Shown here piece after piece: positions 14,793-22,531 of a stretch of DNA of 64,000 nucleotides. Below the pieces are notes generated by a model. That model ran no database searches and had not been told where the DNA came from. It saw only the letters and a program-made list of their open reading frames with translations. Positions within the stretch are counted from its first letter, which is position 1, and each line of letters starts with the position of its first letter. Location of the stretch: assembly GCA_963810195.1 (NCBI GenBank), contig CAWEMO010000005.1, positions 1-64,000 of the forward strand. Direction: 5' to 3'. This DNA comes from Chersky-840 sp963810195 (lineage in GTDB: Bacteria; Actinomycetota; Acidimicrobiia; Acidimicrobiales; UBA8190). The position numbers and the translations under genes are program-made.

Positions 14793-16466
14793 TCAGGTGC
14801 TGGTGGCCAGGTGCTCGTGCACGGACCGGACCGCGCTCGATCCCTCGCCCACGGCTGACGCCACACGCTTCAGTGATCCGTGGCGCACATCGCCTGCTGC
14901 GAACACCCCCATGGCGGAGGTCTCGAACGGCAGCGGGTCGCGTCCTGCGAACGGCGGGGCGGCGTTGTCCCCGTCAAAGAGGTCGCGGTCGGTCAGGATG
15001 AACCCGCGGGGGTCGAGCGCCACGCAGTCCTCGAGCCACGAGGTTGCAGGCTCCGCCCCGATGAAGCAGAAGAGCCCCCGGCAGGCGACGGTCTTGGTGG
15101 AGTGTGTCGGGGTGTGCTCGAGCGTCACCTGCTCGAGATGGCCTCGGCCGGCGACGGCGCGCACCTCGGTATTGGCCAGGACCTCGATACGCGGGCTGCT
15201 CACGATCCGCTCGATCAGGTACCGGGACATCGTGTGTGACATATCGTCCCGCCGGATCGCGATGAGCACCCGGCAACCTTGCTGGCTCAGGTAGATGGCG
15301 GCCTGCCCAGCGGAATTCCCCCCACCGACGACGATCACCTCGCTGCCCATGCAGATCCGCGCTTCGAGGTCGGTGGCGGCGTAGTAGACGCCTGCCCCTT
15401 CGAAACGCCCGAGATCGTCCACCGCCAGCCGGCGGTAGCGCGCGCCGGAGGCGACGATCACCGCTCGGCAGGGGATCTCACTCCCGTCGGCCAGTGTGAT
15501 GACGTGGAACCCGTGCTCGGGACGAAGCCCTGTCGCTTCGCACGGGGCGTTGAGGCGCGCCCCGAGACGCTGGGCCTGCATCGCGGTCCGCGACGCGAGA
15601 TCCTCCCCGGAGATCCCGTTGGGGAACCCCGCGTAGTTCTCGATGCGCGAGCTGGCCCCGGCCTGCCCGCCGATGGCCACGGCGTCGAGACACAGCGTGT
15701 TGAGGCCTTCCGACGCCCCGTAGACGGAGGAGGCCAGCCCGGCGGGGCCCGTACCGATCACGACGAGGTCGAACAACATGCCCGGAACCGGTCGAAAAGT
15801 CAGGCCCAGGAATTGCGCGAACTCCCCGGGCGACGTGCGGCGCAGCACCGCCGTCGACGTGATGACCGCAGGCGTGTCGGGTGGGCGGAGCCCCATGCCG
15901 GCGAGTAGGACATCGGGGTCGGGTACGTCTTCGAGGTCGACCCATTCGTGGGGCAGGTGCGAGCGGGTCGCGAATGCCCGTAGAGCCAGGGCCTCGGGGG
16001 AGTAGCGGGACCCGACGATCCGAATCGCACGAGCCCCGTCACCCTGGCGCAGCCGCTCGCGGCGGCCGCTGAACGCGTTGAAGATCAGGTCGGCGATGTC
16101 GGGTTTGGCGCTCATGAGGCGCCGGAATTCGTCCCGTCGGATGTGCAGGACGCGCCCGTCTTCGGTGACTCTGGCGGTCAGGTACGGGCGCTGGCCGGTG
16201 AGGAGGTTCAACTCGCCCAGGAACGTCCCCGTCCTGTCGTAGGTAGCGATCACGGCCTCCCCGTCGAGGTCGAGGCGGACGATCTCGATCGTTCCGCTCA
16301 GGACCACGAAGAAGTCGTAGGACTCGTCTCCCGCCCGGTACAGGACTTCCCCGGCTTGGACAGGATGCTCCTCGCCGAAATCCGCCAGCTCGGTGAGTGC
16401 GGCGGCGTCCAGCGCCGGCGCCACTGCGGTGTCGTCGGGCCCATGCGTGGCCGAGGCGTCGGTCAT
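14793..16466 (-). CDS. Cyclic-nucleotide-binding domain fused to a thioredoxin-reductase-like flavoprotein
   Basis: A 557-residue fusion. The N-terminus (about 20-150) is a CRP-type cyclic nucleotide-binding domain (GEVLYRAGDESYDFFVVLSG, GELNLLTGQRPYLTARV). After a spacer comes a two-Rossmann flavoprotein: FAD motif VVIGTGPAGLASS (about 233), IENYAGFPNGI, NAD(P)H motif VVGGGNSAGQAA (about 375), and the FAD-binding C-terminus GVFAAGDVRHGS. Where thioredoxin reductase has its CATC redox pair (after GVxY), this protein reads YYAATDLEA, so it has no redox disulfide and is not a classical TrxB. The start is ATG 16466, preceded by GAGGATCCC and 7 bases after the TetR stop. It may be a ligand-gated NAD(P)H oxidoreductase (inference). 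Confidence 0.88.
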   Translation of the reverse strand: MTDASATHGPDDTAVAPALDAAALTELADFGEEHPVQAGEVLYRAGDESYDFFVVLSGTIEIVRLDLDGEAVIATYDRTGTFLGELNLLTGQRPYLTARVTEDGRVLHIRRDEFRRLMSAKPDIADLIFNAFSGRRERLRQGDGARAIRIVGSRYSPEALALRAFATRSHLPHEWVDLEDVPDPDVLLAGMGLRPPDTPAVITSTAVLRRTSPGEFAQFLGLTFRPVPGMLFDLVVIGTGPAGLASSVYGASEGLNTLCLDAVAIGGQAGASSRIENYAGFPNGISGEDLASRTAMQAQRLGARLNAPCEATGLRPEHGFHVITLADGSEIPCRAVIVASGARYRRLAVDDLGRFEGAGVYYAATDLEARICMGSEVIVVGGGNSAGQAAIYLSQQGCRVLIAIRRDDMSHTMSRYLIERIVSSPRIEVLANTEVRAVAGRGHLEQVTLEHTPTHSTKTVACRGLFCFIGAEPATSWLEDCVALDPRGFILTDRDLFDGDNAAPPFAGRDPLPFETSAMGVFAAGDVRHGSLKRVASAVGEGSSAVRSVHEHLATST

Positions 16467-16473
16467 GGGATCC

Positions 16474-17082
16474 TCACGGCTCGGGCGCCAGGCGGGCGGA
16501 GTCGGCGTGGGGCGGATCGAGGACGCTCCGCAGCACGGCCGTGGCGCTGGCGCCGGCGGCACGTATGGGCTCGATGCTCTTCATGGCTTGGCTGAGCATA
16601 AATGCCCCCTCGAGCAAGGAGATGAGGGTGAGGGCGAGGAGTCGCGCCTCTTCGCCTGGGATGTTCGCAGCTTCGAGGCGCGCCGTGCAGGCCTCGATCC
16701 AGGAGGTGAAGACCTCGGAGGTGGCGGATCGAAGCGCCTCGTTCGTGCTCGCCACCTCGAGCGCCACCGTCGCGATGGGGCAGGCGACGGCGAAGCTCGT
16801 TTCCTCCAGCGTCCTCGCCGCGCCGTCGAAGACGGCACTGACGCTGCTCATCACGTCCGGGGCGTCGTCCCAGATCGTCTCGACCAGAACCCGGTAGCGG
16901 GCACCCGAATCACGGATCGCCGCCATGGCCAGCTCATCTTTGCCCCCGGGGAAGTAGTGGTAGAGGGAGGAGAACGGGGCGTGTGCCTCGGCCAGGATCT
17001 GCTTGATCCCGGTCCCCGTGAGGCCCTGGCGTTGGAGCAAGGCTGCGCTCGCTTGGACGAGGCGGTCTCGTGTGCCGGTCAC
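16474..17082 (-). CDS. TetR-family repressor (LmrA/YxaF-like C-terminus)
   Basis: A 202-residue TetR regulator. The N-terminal HTH runs through about residue 45 (LVQASAALLQRQG, TGIKQILAEAHAPFSSLYHYFPGGKDEL). The C-terminal domain contains ACPIATVALEVAS and LLALTLISLLEGAFMLSQA, typical of the LmrA/YxaF subgroup. It is the first gene of a leftward operon with the CNBD-reductase and PhyH genes, and divergent from an NTF2-like gene. The intergenic inverted repeat at 17158-17173 is a candidate operator through which it could control both directions. Confidence 0.92.
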   Translation of the reverse strand: MTGTRDRLVQASAALLQRQGLTGTGIKQILAEAHAPFSSLYHYFPGGKDELAMAAIRDSGARYRVLVETIWDDAPDVMSSVSAVFDGAARTLEETSFAVACPIATVALEVASTNEALRSATSEVFTSWIEACTARLEAANIPGEEARLLALTLISLLEGAFMLSQAMKSIEPIRAAGASATAVLRSVLDPPHADSARLAPEP

Positions 17083-17157
17083 CGGGGCTCCTCCCTGGGA
17101 CGTGCTGCGCCCTGGTGACGCGCTTGCGGCCAGGGCGCCAGCATCGCTAGCTTCGAT

Positions 17158-17173
17158 TGGATCGATCTATCCA
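17158..17173. promoter_or_regulatory. Candidate TetR operator (inverted repeat)
   Basis: TGGAT-CGATCT-ATCCA, an inverted repeat in the 143-bp divergent region between the TetR gene and the NTF2-like gene. A possible -10 (CATAAT, 17172-17177) for the rightward gene overlaps its right arm, so a bound repressor would block that promoter. The assignment is by position and symmetry only. Confidence 0.4.
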
Positions 17174-17225
17174 TAATGGCAGGTGAAAAGGGACCGTTCC
17201 AGGAGATCGGAGAAAGGAGCCGGCT

Positions 17226-17717
17226 GTGTACAAATCGGCGGTCCGGCGGATGATCCGTCGTAATGTCGAAGCCCTGCGCCGGGGCGATCCGGGCCCGCTG
17301 CTGGCGGGGTACGCCGACGACGCGGTGCTCGTGTTCCCCGGAGACAGCTCGTGGAGCGGGGAGCACCGGGGAAAGCGTGCCATCGAGGCCTTCCTGCACC
17401 GCTTCCTCGAGGTCGGGATCGTCGGAGAGGTCCACGACATCCTCGTCAACGGCCCACCGTGGCGGACCACGGTATGTGTGCTGTTCTCGGACCGGGCGGT
17501 CGACCGAACCGGCGCCACGGTCTACGAGAACCGGGCGGTCCTCTTCGGCCGGATCGTGTGGGGAAGGATCGTGTACCACGAAGACTTCGAGGACACCCAG
17601 AAGGTGGAGGCGTTCGACCGGTACCTGGCCGGAGTCGAAGCGGCGTCGCCTTCGGGGCCCGGCTCCGGGTCGACGGGCCGTCCCGAGCCGGGGGCGTCGC
17701 CGGGACGGGTCAGCTGA
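17226..17717 (+). CDS. NTF2-like/SnoaL-type protein
   Basis: A 163-residue protein with the cone-shaped NTF2-like fold typical of SnoaL-type proteins: an N-terminal helix (MIRRNVEALRRGDPGPLLAGYADDAVLVFPG), HRGKRAIEAFLHRFLE, and C-terminal strands ending in the FGRIVWGRIVYHEDFEDTQ-like region. The last 25 residues are Gly/Pro/Ser-rich and not part of the fold. GTG 17226 has AAGGAG six bases upstream. Enzymatic role and ligand are unknown. Divergence from a TetR gene suggests induction by a small molecule. Its 3' end overlaps the convergent lipoprotein gene by 8 bases. Confidence 0.85.
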   Translation: MYKSAVRRMIRRNVEALRRGDPGPLLAGYADDAVLVFPGDSSWSGEHRGKRAIEAFLHRFLEVGIVGEVHDILVNGPPWRTTVCVLFSDRAVDRTGATVYENRAVLFGRIVWGRIVYHEDFEDTQKVEAFDRYLAGVEAASPSGPGSGSTGRPEPGASPGRVS

Positions 17718-18267
17718 TCGTGGACGGGCGGCAGCTGCCCGGTGGCCAATTCCACAGCTGCAGGATCCCGGCGGGCACCGCGATCGGGCAGGTGCTCCCG
17801 TCGGGGGTGCCGGCGAGCCCGACCGCGAAGGCCTTCCACGGCCCGTCCGCGGGCCGGTCGAAGAGGAGGTACGCACCGTCGTCCTGGGCCGAGACCTGCG
17901 CCGGCGTCGAGGACGGGCTCGGAATGAGGGCGGCGCCTGCCCAGTACGTCCCCGTCGAGGCGTCGTACGCGTAGTACGTCTCACCCGGGGCGAGGCCCGT
18001 GTAGTCGGAGGGGGGAAGGCTGTTCAGCGCGGCGCCCGCCGCGACGAGCTCCGACCGGACCTGGTTCGTCACGACCAGGTTGGAGGTCGCGGGGAGCGAG
18101 GTCGTCGTTGCCGGGGTGGCGCCGCTCGACGTCGATGCGGGACGCGACGTCGTCTCGCGCGCCGAGCTGCCCGCCGGGCCGGCCGAGCAGGCGCCCAGCC
18201 CGAGGGCGCCGGCGACAACGACCGCGGCGAGCCCAAGGTGCCGCCGCGGTGAGGCGTGGATCAACAC
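17710..18267 (-). CDS. Putative lipoprotein
   Basis: A 185-residue exported lipoprotein. The signal sequence LGLAAVVVAGALGLGACSAG contains the lipobox LGAC, so lipidation at that Cys is likely. A Ser/Thr/Ala-rich linker follows (about 30-60), then a globular part with YYAYDASTGTYWAGAAL and DDGAYLLFDRPADGPWKAF. Two more Cys occur near the C-terminus (STCPI, GSC). Function is unknown. GTG 18267 lies one base after the aquaporin stop, indicating co-transcription with the aquaporin. Confidence 0.8.
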   Translation of the reverse strand: MLIHASPRRHLGLAAVVVAGALGLGACSAGPAGSSARETTSRPASTSSGATPATTTSLPATSNLVVTNQVRSELVAAGAALNSLPPSDYTGLAPGETYYAYDASTGTYWAGAALIPSPSSTPAQVSAQDDGAYLLFDRPADGPWKAFAVGLAGTPDGSTCPIAVPAGILQLWNWPPGSCRPSTIS

Positions 18268-18268
18268 C

Positions 18269-19012
18269 TCACGCGCGGGCGCTGTCGACGGCGGGTGCGG
18301 CCTGTGCCGTGGCCTTCGGATAGATGACCAGATGGACGCCCGCCGCCACGACGCCTCCGACCAAGGGCGCCACGATGAACAGCCAGACCTGGTGCAGAGC
18401 GGTCCCGCCGAGGATGAGGGCCGGCCCCAGGCTGCGGGCAGGGTTCACCGACGTACCGGTCACGGGAATGCCGATGAGGTGGACCACGGTGAGCGTGAGC
18501 CCGATCACCATGCCGGCTGTCGCCGCGTTCCCGATCTTGCTCGTCACTCCCAAGATCACGAACACGAAGAAGGCGGTGAGCACGACCTCGGCGAGGAACG
18601 CGCCCCCGGCGCTGATGTGGATGTGACTCGCCGCCCCCCATCCGTCTGCTCCGAGCCCGGTCCTCGACCTGCTGTAGAGCGGAGAAGCACTGAAGGTGCC
18701 CCACAGGAGCAGGGCGCCCAGGATCCCCCCGACGAACTGGGCGACCCAGTAGCCGACGGCGTCGGCCAACGGGATGCGGCCGGCCGCCAGCGCGCCCATG
18801 GTGACGGCGGGATTCACATGGCATCCCGAGATCGGGCCGAGCACATAGGCCAGACCCAACAGGGTGAGCCCGAAGGCCAGGGCGGTGGCGACCACACCGG
18901 CGGCGAAGCTGGTCCCGGTGGCGTCGAATCCAAAGGAGAGTGTTGCCACCCCCACCGCGAAATAGACGAGGACCAACGTCCCCAAGAGCTCGGCAGCCAA
19001 TTTTCGAGGCAT
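18269..19012 (-). CDS. Aquaporin Z-like MIP channel
   Basis: A 247-residue major intrinsic protein with six predicted membrane helices and both half-helix NPA signatures: SGCHVNPAVTMG and GTSVNPARSLGPAL. The histidine in the helix-2 to loop-B region and the Arg directly after the second NPA fit the narrow water-channel selectivity filter of AqpZ, so water rather than glycerol is likely. It lies 83 bases downstream of the KdpE-like gene on the same strand and immediately upstream of a lipoprotein gene, so osmotic regulation through the two-component pair is plausible but unproven. Confidence 0.93.
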   Translation of the reverse strand: MPRKLAAELLGTLVLVYFAVGVATLSFGFDATGTSFAAGVVATALAFGLTLLGLAYVLGPISGCHVNPAVTMGALAAGRIPLADAVGYWVAQFVGGILGALLLWGTFSASPLYSRSRTGLGADGWGAASHIHISAGGAFLAEVVLTAFFVFVILGVTSKIGNAATAGMVIGLTLTVVHLIGIPVTGTSVNPARSLGPALILGGTALHQVWLFIVAPLVGGVVAAGVHLVIYPKATAQAAPAVDSARA

Positions 19013-19095
19013 CGAATTCCCCCTTCGAGCGGACGCTTCCTGAGGCTAATTCGTCGCCTTGCCCCGTGCGCGGGACACGCTGCGGGACCGCCAGG

Positions 19096-19785
19096 TCAGC
19101 GCCCGCCCGCGTCGACGAGTTGGTATCCGACTCCGGGATTGGTGCGCAGGAGCTCACCTTTCTCGTCGCCGAGCTTCTTGCGCAGGCGGTACACGTACAC
19201 CCGCAGGTACTGCGTCTCGGTGCCGTAGTGGGGTCCCCACACGTGCTCGAGGATCATGCGGTGCGTGCAGATCTTGCCGGCGTGACGGGCCAGGAAGACT
19301 AGGAGGGCGAACTCGCGGGTTGTGAGGTCGACGGAGTGGCCGTCGAGCCGGGCCTCGTGATGGACGAGGTCGAGCTCGAGCGGGCCCACCGAGATCTCCT
19401 TGGTCTCCTCCTCACCGAGCTCCGAGGCACGGTGGCGCAGCGCGACCCGGAGGCGGGCGTCGAGCTCGCCCATCCCGAACGGCTTGGTCATGTAGTCGTC
19501 CGCCCCCCCGTCGAGGGACGCGATCTTCCTGTCCTCGGTCCCGTCGGCCGACAGCACGATGATGGGCACGTTGCTCCACTGCCGGATCCGCCGGCACACC
19601 TCCATGCCGTCGAGGTCGGGCAGGCCGAGGTCGAGGACGATGATGTCGGGGGCACCGATAGCCGCTTGGGAGATGCCCTGTTCGCCTGTGGAAGCCACGA
19701 GCACGGTGTGTCCGAGCGCGCTGAGCCCGATCCTCAGGACGCGCAGCAATGCCTGGTCGTCGTCGACAGCGAGGACGGTGGCCAC
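19096..19785 (-). CDS. kdpE: KdpE-like OmpR-family response regulator
   Basis: A 229-residue response regulator. The receiver domain has the acidic pair VDDDQ near the N-terminus, the phosphoacceptor Asp in IIVLDLGLPDLDG, and the conserved Lys in MTKPFGMGEL. The C-terminal winged helix has DLTTREFALLVFLARHAGKICTHR and the recognition region YLRVYVYRLRKKL, typical of KdpE. It starts at GTG 19785, immediately after the stop of the histidine kinase, so the pair is translated together. Usual KdpE targets (kdpFABC) are not in the window. Confidence 0.92.
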   Translation of the reverse strand: MATVLAVDDDQALLRVLRIGLSALGHTVLVASTGEQGISQAAIGAPDIIVLDLGLPDLDGMEVCRRIRQWSNVPIIVLSADGTEDRKIASLDGGADDYMTKPFGMGELDARLRVALRHRASELGEEETKEISVGPLELDLVHHEARLDGHSVDLTTREFALLVFLARHAGKICTHRMILEHVWGPHYGTETQYLRVYVYRLRKKLGDEKGELLRTNPGVGYQLVDAGGR

Positions 19786-21270
19786 TCAGTGCACGACCGC
19801 GGTGACCTGTGCGGGCGGGAGCGTGAAGCAGAAACGGGCGCCCCCGCCCGGGACGTCCTCGACCCAGATCTGCTGGTCGTGCGCCTCCACGAACGCCTTG
19901 GCGATCGACAGGCCCACTCCGGTGCCTCCCGAGTTCCCGCTGCGGTTGAACATGCGGAAGACGTTGGTCCGCTCCGCCCGGGGGATGCCCGGGCCCTTGT
20001 CCTCCACGGCCAGCTGCACCAGGCCATCACCACGGAGGCACGCGGAGACGGTGATCGACGTGTGCGGCGGCGCATAGCGGGCTGCGTTGTCGAGAAGGTT
20101 GGCCAGCACCTGCCCGATGAGGAGGTGGTCGACGTCCACGAGTGGCAGGTCGTCGCCGATGGCCACCGTGACCGGGGCGGTGTCCCCGGAGTGGCCGATG
20201 CCACGCAGTGCGTCGGCGACGAGATCGCCCACCGAGATGGGTTGATTGCGCAATTCGAGCGCACCCGCCTGGACGCGCGACAAGTCGAGCAGGTTGGTCA
20301 CCAGGCGGTCGAGGCGATCTGTCTGATTGTCGATGAGCTCGAGCAGGAGCTCACGGTCGGCGAACGCCACGTCCGCTTCGGTGTTGCGCAGGGTGGATGC
20401 CGACGCTTTGATCGTCGCCAGCGGAGTGCGCAGGTCGTGGGACACCGCCCCCACCAGGGCCCGCTGCAGGCGGTCGACCTCCTCGAGCAGCTCCGTGCGC
20501 AGCGCCTGCTCACGGAGCTGAGCCCGCTCGAGTGCCAGTGCCATGTGATTGGCGAAGGTGTGCAGGAGCTCCTGGTCGTAGCGGGTGAGCTCGGCACCCC
20601 ACATGTGGAGCAGGCCGATGGGACGGCCCATCGCACTCAGCGCGACCGTGTGGGCCTGGTCCCGCTGCGATGCCGTGGAGGCCCCCAGGCTGACGGGCGT
20701 CCCGGGGGCCGGCACCACCTGGTGGAGCTCGGCATCCGACAGCGGCGCCCCGGCCGAGGCCACCACTTCCAGGCGCGCTTCGACCGGGAGTACCAGGGCC
20801 ACACTGCGCAACGCGAACGCCTCGTAGACGGTGGACACGATGAGCTCGAGGACCTCGGGGAGCTGACGGTCTTCGATGAGGAGGTCCGTCAGCTCGAACA
20901 GCCGCCGGATGGCCCGCTCGTGCTGACGTGCTTCGGCGCGCGCCGTCTCCAACCGGGCCACGACGCTCGCCACGAGCAACATCACGGCGATGTAGACGCC
21001 GAGGGCCACCCAGTTCTCGCTCACCCCCACCGACAGCGTGTAGTAGGGCGGGATGAAGAGCAGGTCGTAGACCAGGAAACCGGCGATCACACCGAAGACG
21101 CCGGCCGTGAAGCCCCCCAGGACCACCCCGATGACGACGGGGACGATGAGGACGAGGGCGGTGGTGGCGATGCTCAGGTGGCTCCGGAGCGGCAGCATGC
21201 CTGCCGCCAGGACGGCCATGGCGACGAGAGCCGCGACCGATCCCACTACCCCCCGTCGCCGTGCTCCCAT
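19786..21270 (-). CDS. KdpD C-terminal-type sensor histidine kinase (DUF4118-GAF-HisKA-HATPase)
   Basis: A 494-residue protein equivalent to the membrane and kinase half of KdpD. Hydrophobic segments in residues about 8-115 form the four-helix DUF4118 region (PPYYTLSVG is typical). A GAF-like domain (about 140-255) follows, then HisKA with the phosphoacceptor in SHDLRTPLATIKAS (about 277), and HATPase motifs NLLDNAARYAPP, DKGPGIP and GGTGVGLSIA. It lacks the N-terminal KdpD/Usp half, which is encoded divergently at 21357. I prefer ATG 21270; an upstream in-frame start at 21348 would overlap that gene's region. Its stop abuts the KdpE start. Confidence 0.9.
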   Translation of the reverse strand: MGARRRGVVGSVAALVAMAVLAAGMLPLRSHLSIATTALVLIVPVVIGVVLGGFTAGVFGVIAGFLVYDLLFIPPYYTLSVGVSENWVALGVYIAVMLLVASVVARLETARAEARQHERAIRRLFELTDLLIEDRQLPEVLELIVSTVYEAFALRSVALVLPVEARLEVVASAGAPLSDAELHQVVPAPGTPVSLGASTASQRDQAHTVALSAMGRPIGLLHMWGAELTRYDQELLHTFANHMALALERAQLREQALRTELLEEVDRLQRALVGAVSHDLRTPLATIKASASTLRNTEADVAFADRELLLELIDNQTDRLDRLVTNLLDLSRVQAGALELRNQPISVGDLVADALRGIGHSGDTAPVTVAIGDDLPLVDVDHLLIGQVLANLLDNAARYAPPHTSITVSACLRGDGLVQLAVEDKGPGIPRAERTNVFRMFNRSGNSGGTGVGLSIAKAFVEAHDQQIWVEDVPGGGARFCFTLPPAQVTAVVH

Positions 21271-21356
21271 GGGTTCGACCTCGTATCCCTCGCCCTTCCA
21301 AGATACCGGTGCCCCGATGGCTCCTGGGCACCCGGGCACCAGGCACAATGGGGCGC

Positions 21357-22526
21357 ATGACCGATCCAGGCACGACCGAGCACCTCGAGCCGGTCGAGTC
21401 CGACGCGGTCGGCCCCACGGGCCGGTTCCGCATCTACATGGGAGCGGCCGCCGGGGTCGGGAAGACCTTCGCCATGCTCGACGAAGGGTGGCGCCGGCAC
21501 CGGCGCGGCGCGGACGTGGTGGTCGGCTTCGTCGAGACTCACGGGCGCCCCCGCACGGCCGAGTTGATCCGGGACCTCGAGGTGATCCCGCGCAAGGTCG
21601 TCGCCTACCGCGGATCGCAGTTCGAGGAGATGGACGTCGACGCAGTGTTGGCCCGCCACCCCGAGTTGGCGCTCGTCGACGAGCTGGCGCACACGAACGT
21701 CCCCGGCGCCGGAAGGAACGAGAAGCGCTGGCAGGACGTCATGGAGCTCATCGACGCCGGGATCGCCGTGATCACCACCGTCAACGTCCAGCATCTCGAG
21801 AGCATCGCCGACGCCGTCGAGCGTATGACCGGCACACGGGTGCGTGAGCGGGTGCCGGACTGGGTGGTGCGGAGAGCGGACCAGCTGGAGCTGATCGACT
21901 CGTCCCCCGAGGCACTCCGGCGGCGCATGGTGCACGGCAACATCTACCCGCCGGAGAAGGTGCCTGACGCGCTCATGCACTTCTTCCGCACCGAGAACCT
22001 CGTGGCGCTGCGCGAGCTCGCCCTTCGTTTCGTGGCGGACGAGACCGAGGAGGAGCTCCTCGCGTACCTCCGCGATCGGCATCCCGACGCACTGTGGGAG
22101 ACGAGAGAACGCATCATGGTGGCGGTCACCGGGGCGCACGGCACCGATGCCGTGATCCGCCGGGCCGCCCGCATCGCGGCGCGGACCAAGGCGGACCTGC
22201 ATGCCGTCCACGTGGTGGCCAGCGAGCAGGCACAGCGGAGTTCGTCGGACGGGCTCGAGGTGCTGCACAAGCTGGCCGACGATCTCGGGGCCGAATGGCA
22301 CGTGCTCAATCGCGACGAGCCGGCTCGCGCCCTCGTGGACTTTGCCCGGGACCATCAGGTCACCCAGATCGTGTTGGGGTCGAGCCGCCGCAGTCGCTGG
22401 GAGGAGCTCACCAAGGGCTCGGTGGTCCAACGCGTGTTGCGCTTCGCGGCAGACTGTGATGTCGACGTGCACGTCATCGCCCGGCGCGACGTAGAGCTTG
22501 CGGAAAGCTCCGAGCAAGCCGAATAG
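21357..22526 (+). CDS. Stand-alone KdpD N-terminal sensor domain with Usp domain
   Basis: A 389-residue protein equivalent to the cytoplasmic N-terminal half of KdpD. It has Walker A GAAAGVGKTFAML (about 29-41), GFVETHGRPRT, Walker B-like ALVDELAHTNVPG, TTVNVQHLESI and VRRADQLELID, all hallmark KdpD motifs. A universal-stress-protein-like domain follows (about 255-385: IMVAVTGAHGTDAVIRRAAR, IVLGSSRRSRWEEL). No membrane or kinase part follows. It is divergent from the gene for the missing half, with 86 bases between starts, so the two may act together as a split KdpD. The start ATG 21357 is preceded nine bases upstream by an alternative ATG. Confidence 0.9.
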   Translation: MTDPGTTEHLEPVESDAVGPTGRFRIYMGAAAGVGKTFAMLDEGWRRHRRGADVVVGFVETHGRPRTAELIRDLEVIPRKVVAYRGSQFEEMDVDAVLARHPELALVDELAHTNVPGAGRNEKRWQDVMELIDAGIAVITTVNVQHLESIADAVERMTGTRVRERVPDWVVRRADQLELIDSSPEALRRRMVHGNIYPPEKVPDALMHFFRTENLVALRELALRFVADETEEELLAYLRDRHPDALWETRERIMVAVTGAHGTDAVIRRAARIAARTKADLHAVHVVASEQAQRSSSDGLEVLHKLADDLGAEWHVLNRDEPARALVDFARDHQVTQIVLGSSRRSRWEELTKGSVVQRVLRFAADCDVDVHVIARRDVELAESSEQAE

Positions 22527-22531
22527 GTCGC

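Noticed and set aside
19336..21360. A 674-codon plus-strand frame opposite kdpE and the KdpD C-half
   Set aside because: Composition (His/Gln/Arg/Gly-rich) is typical of antisense translation; the minus-strand genes have full domain signatures.
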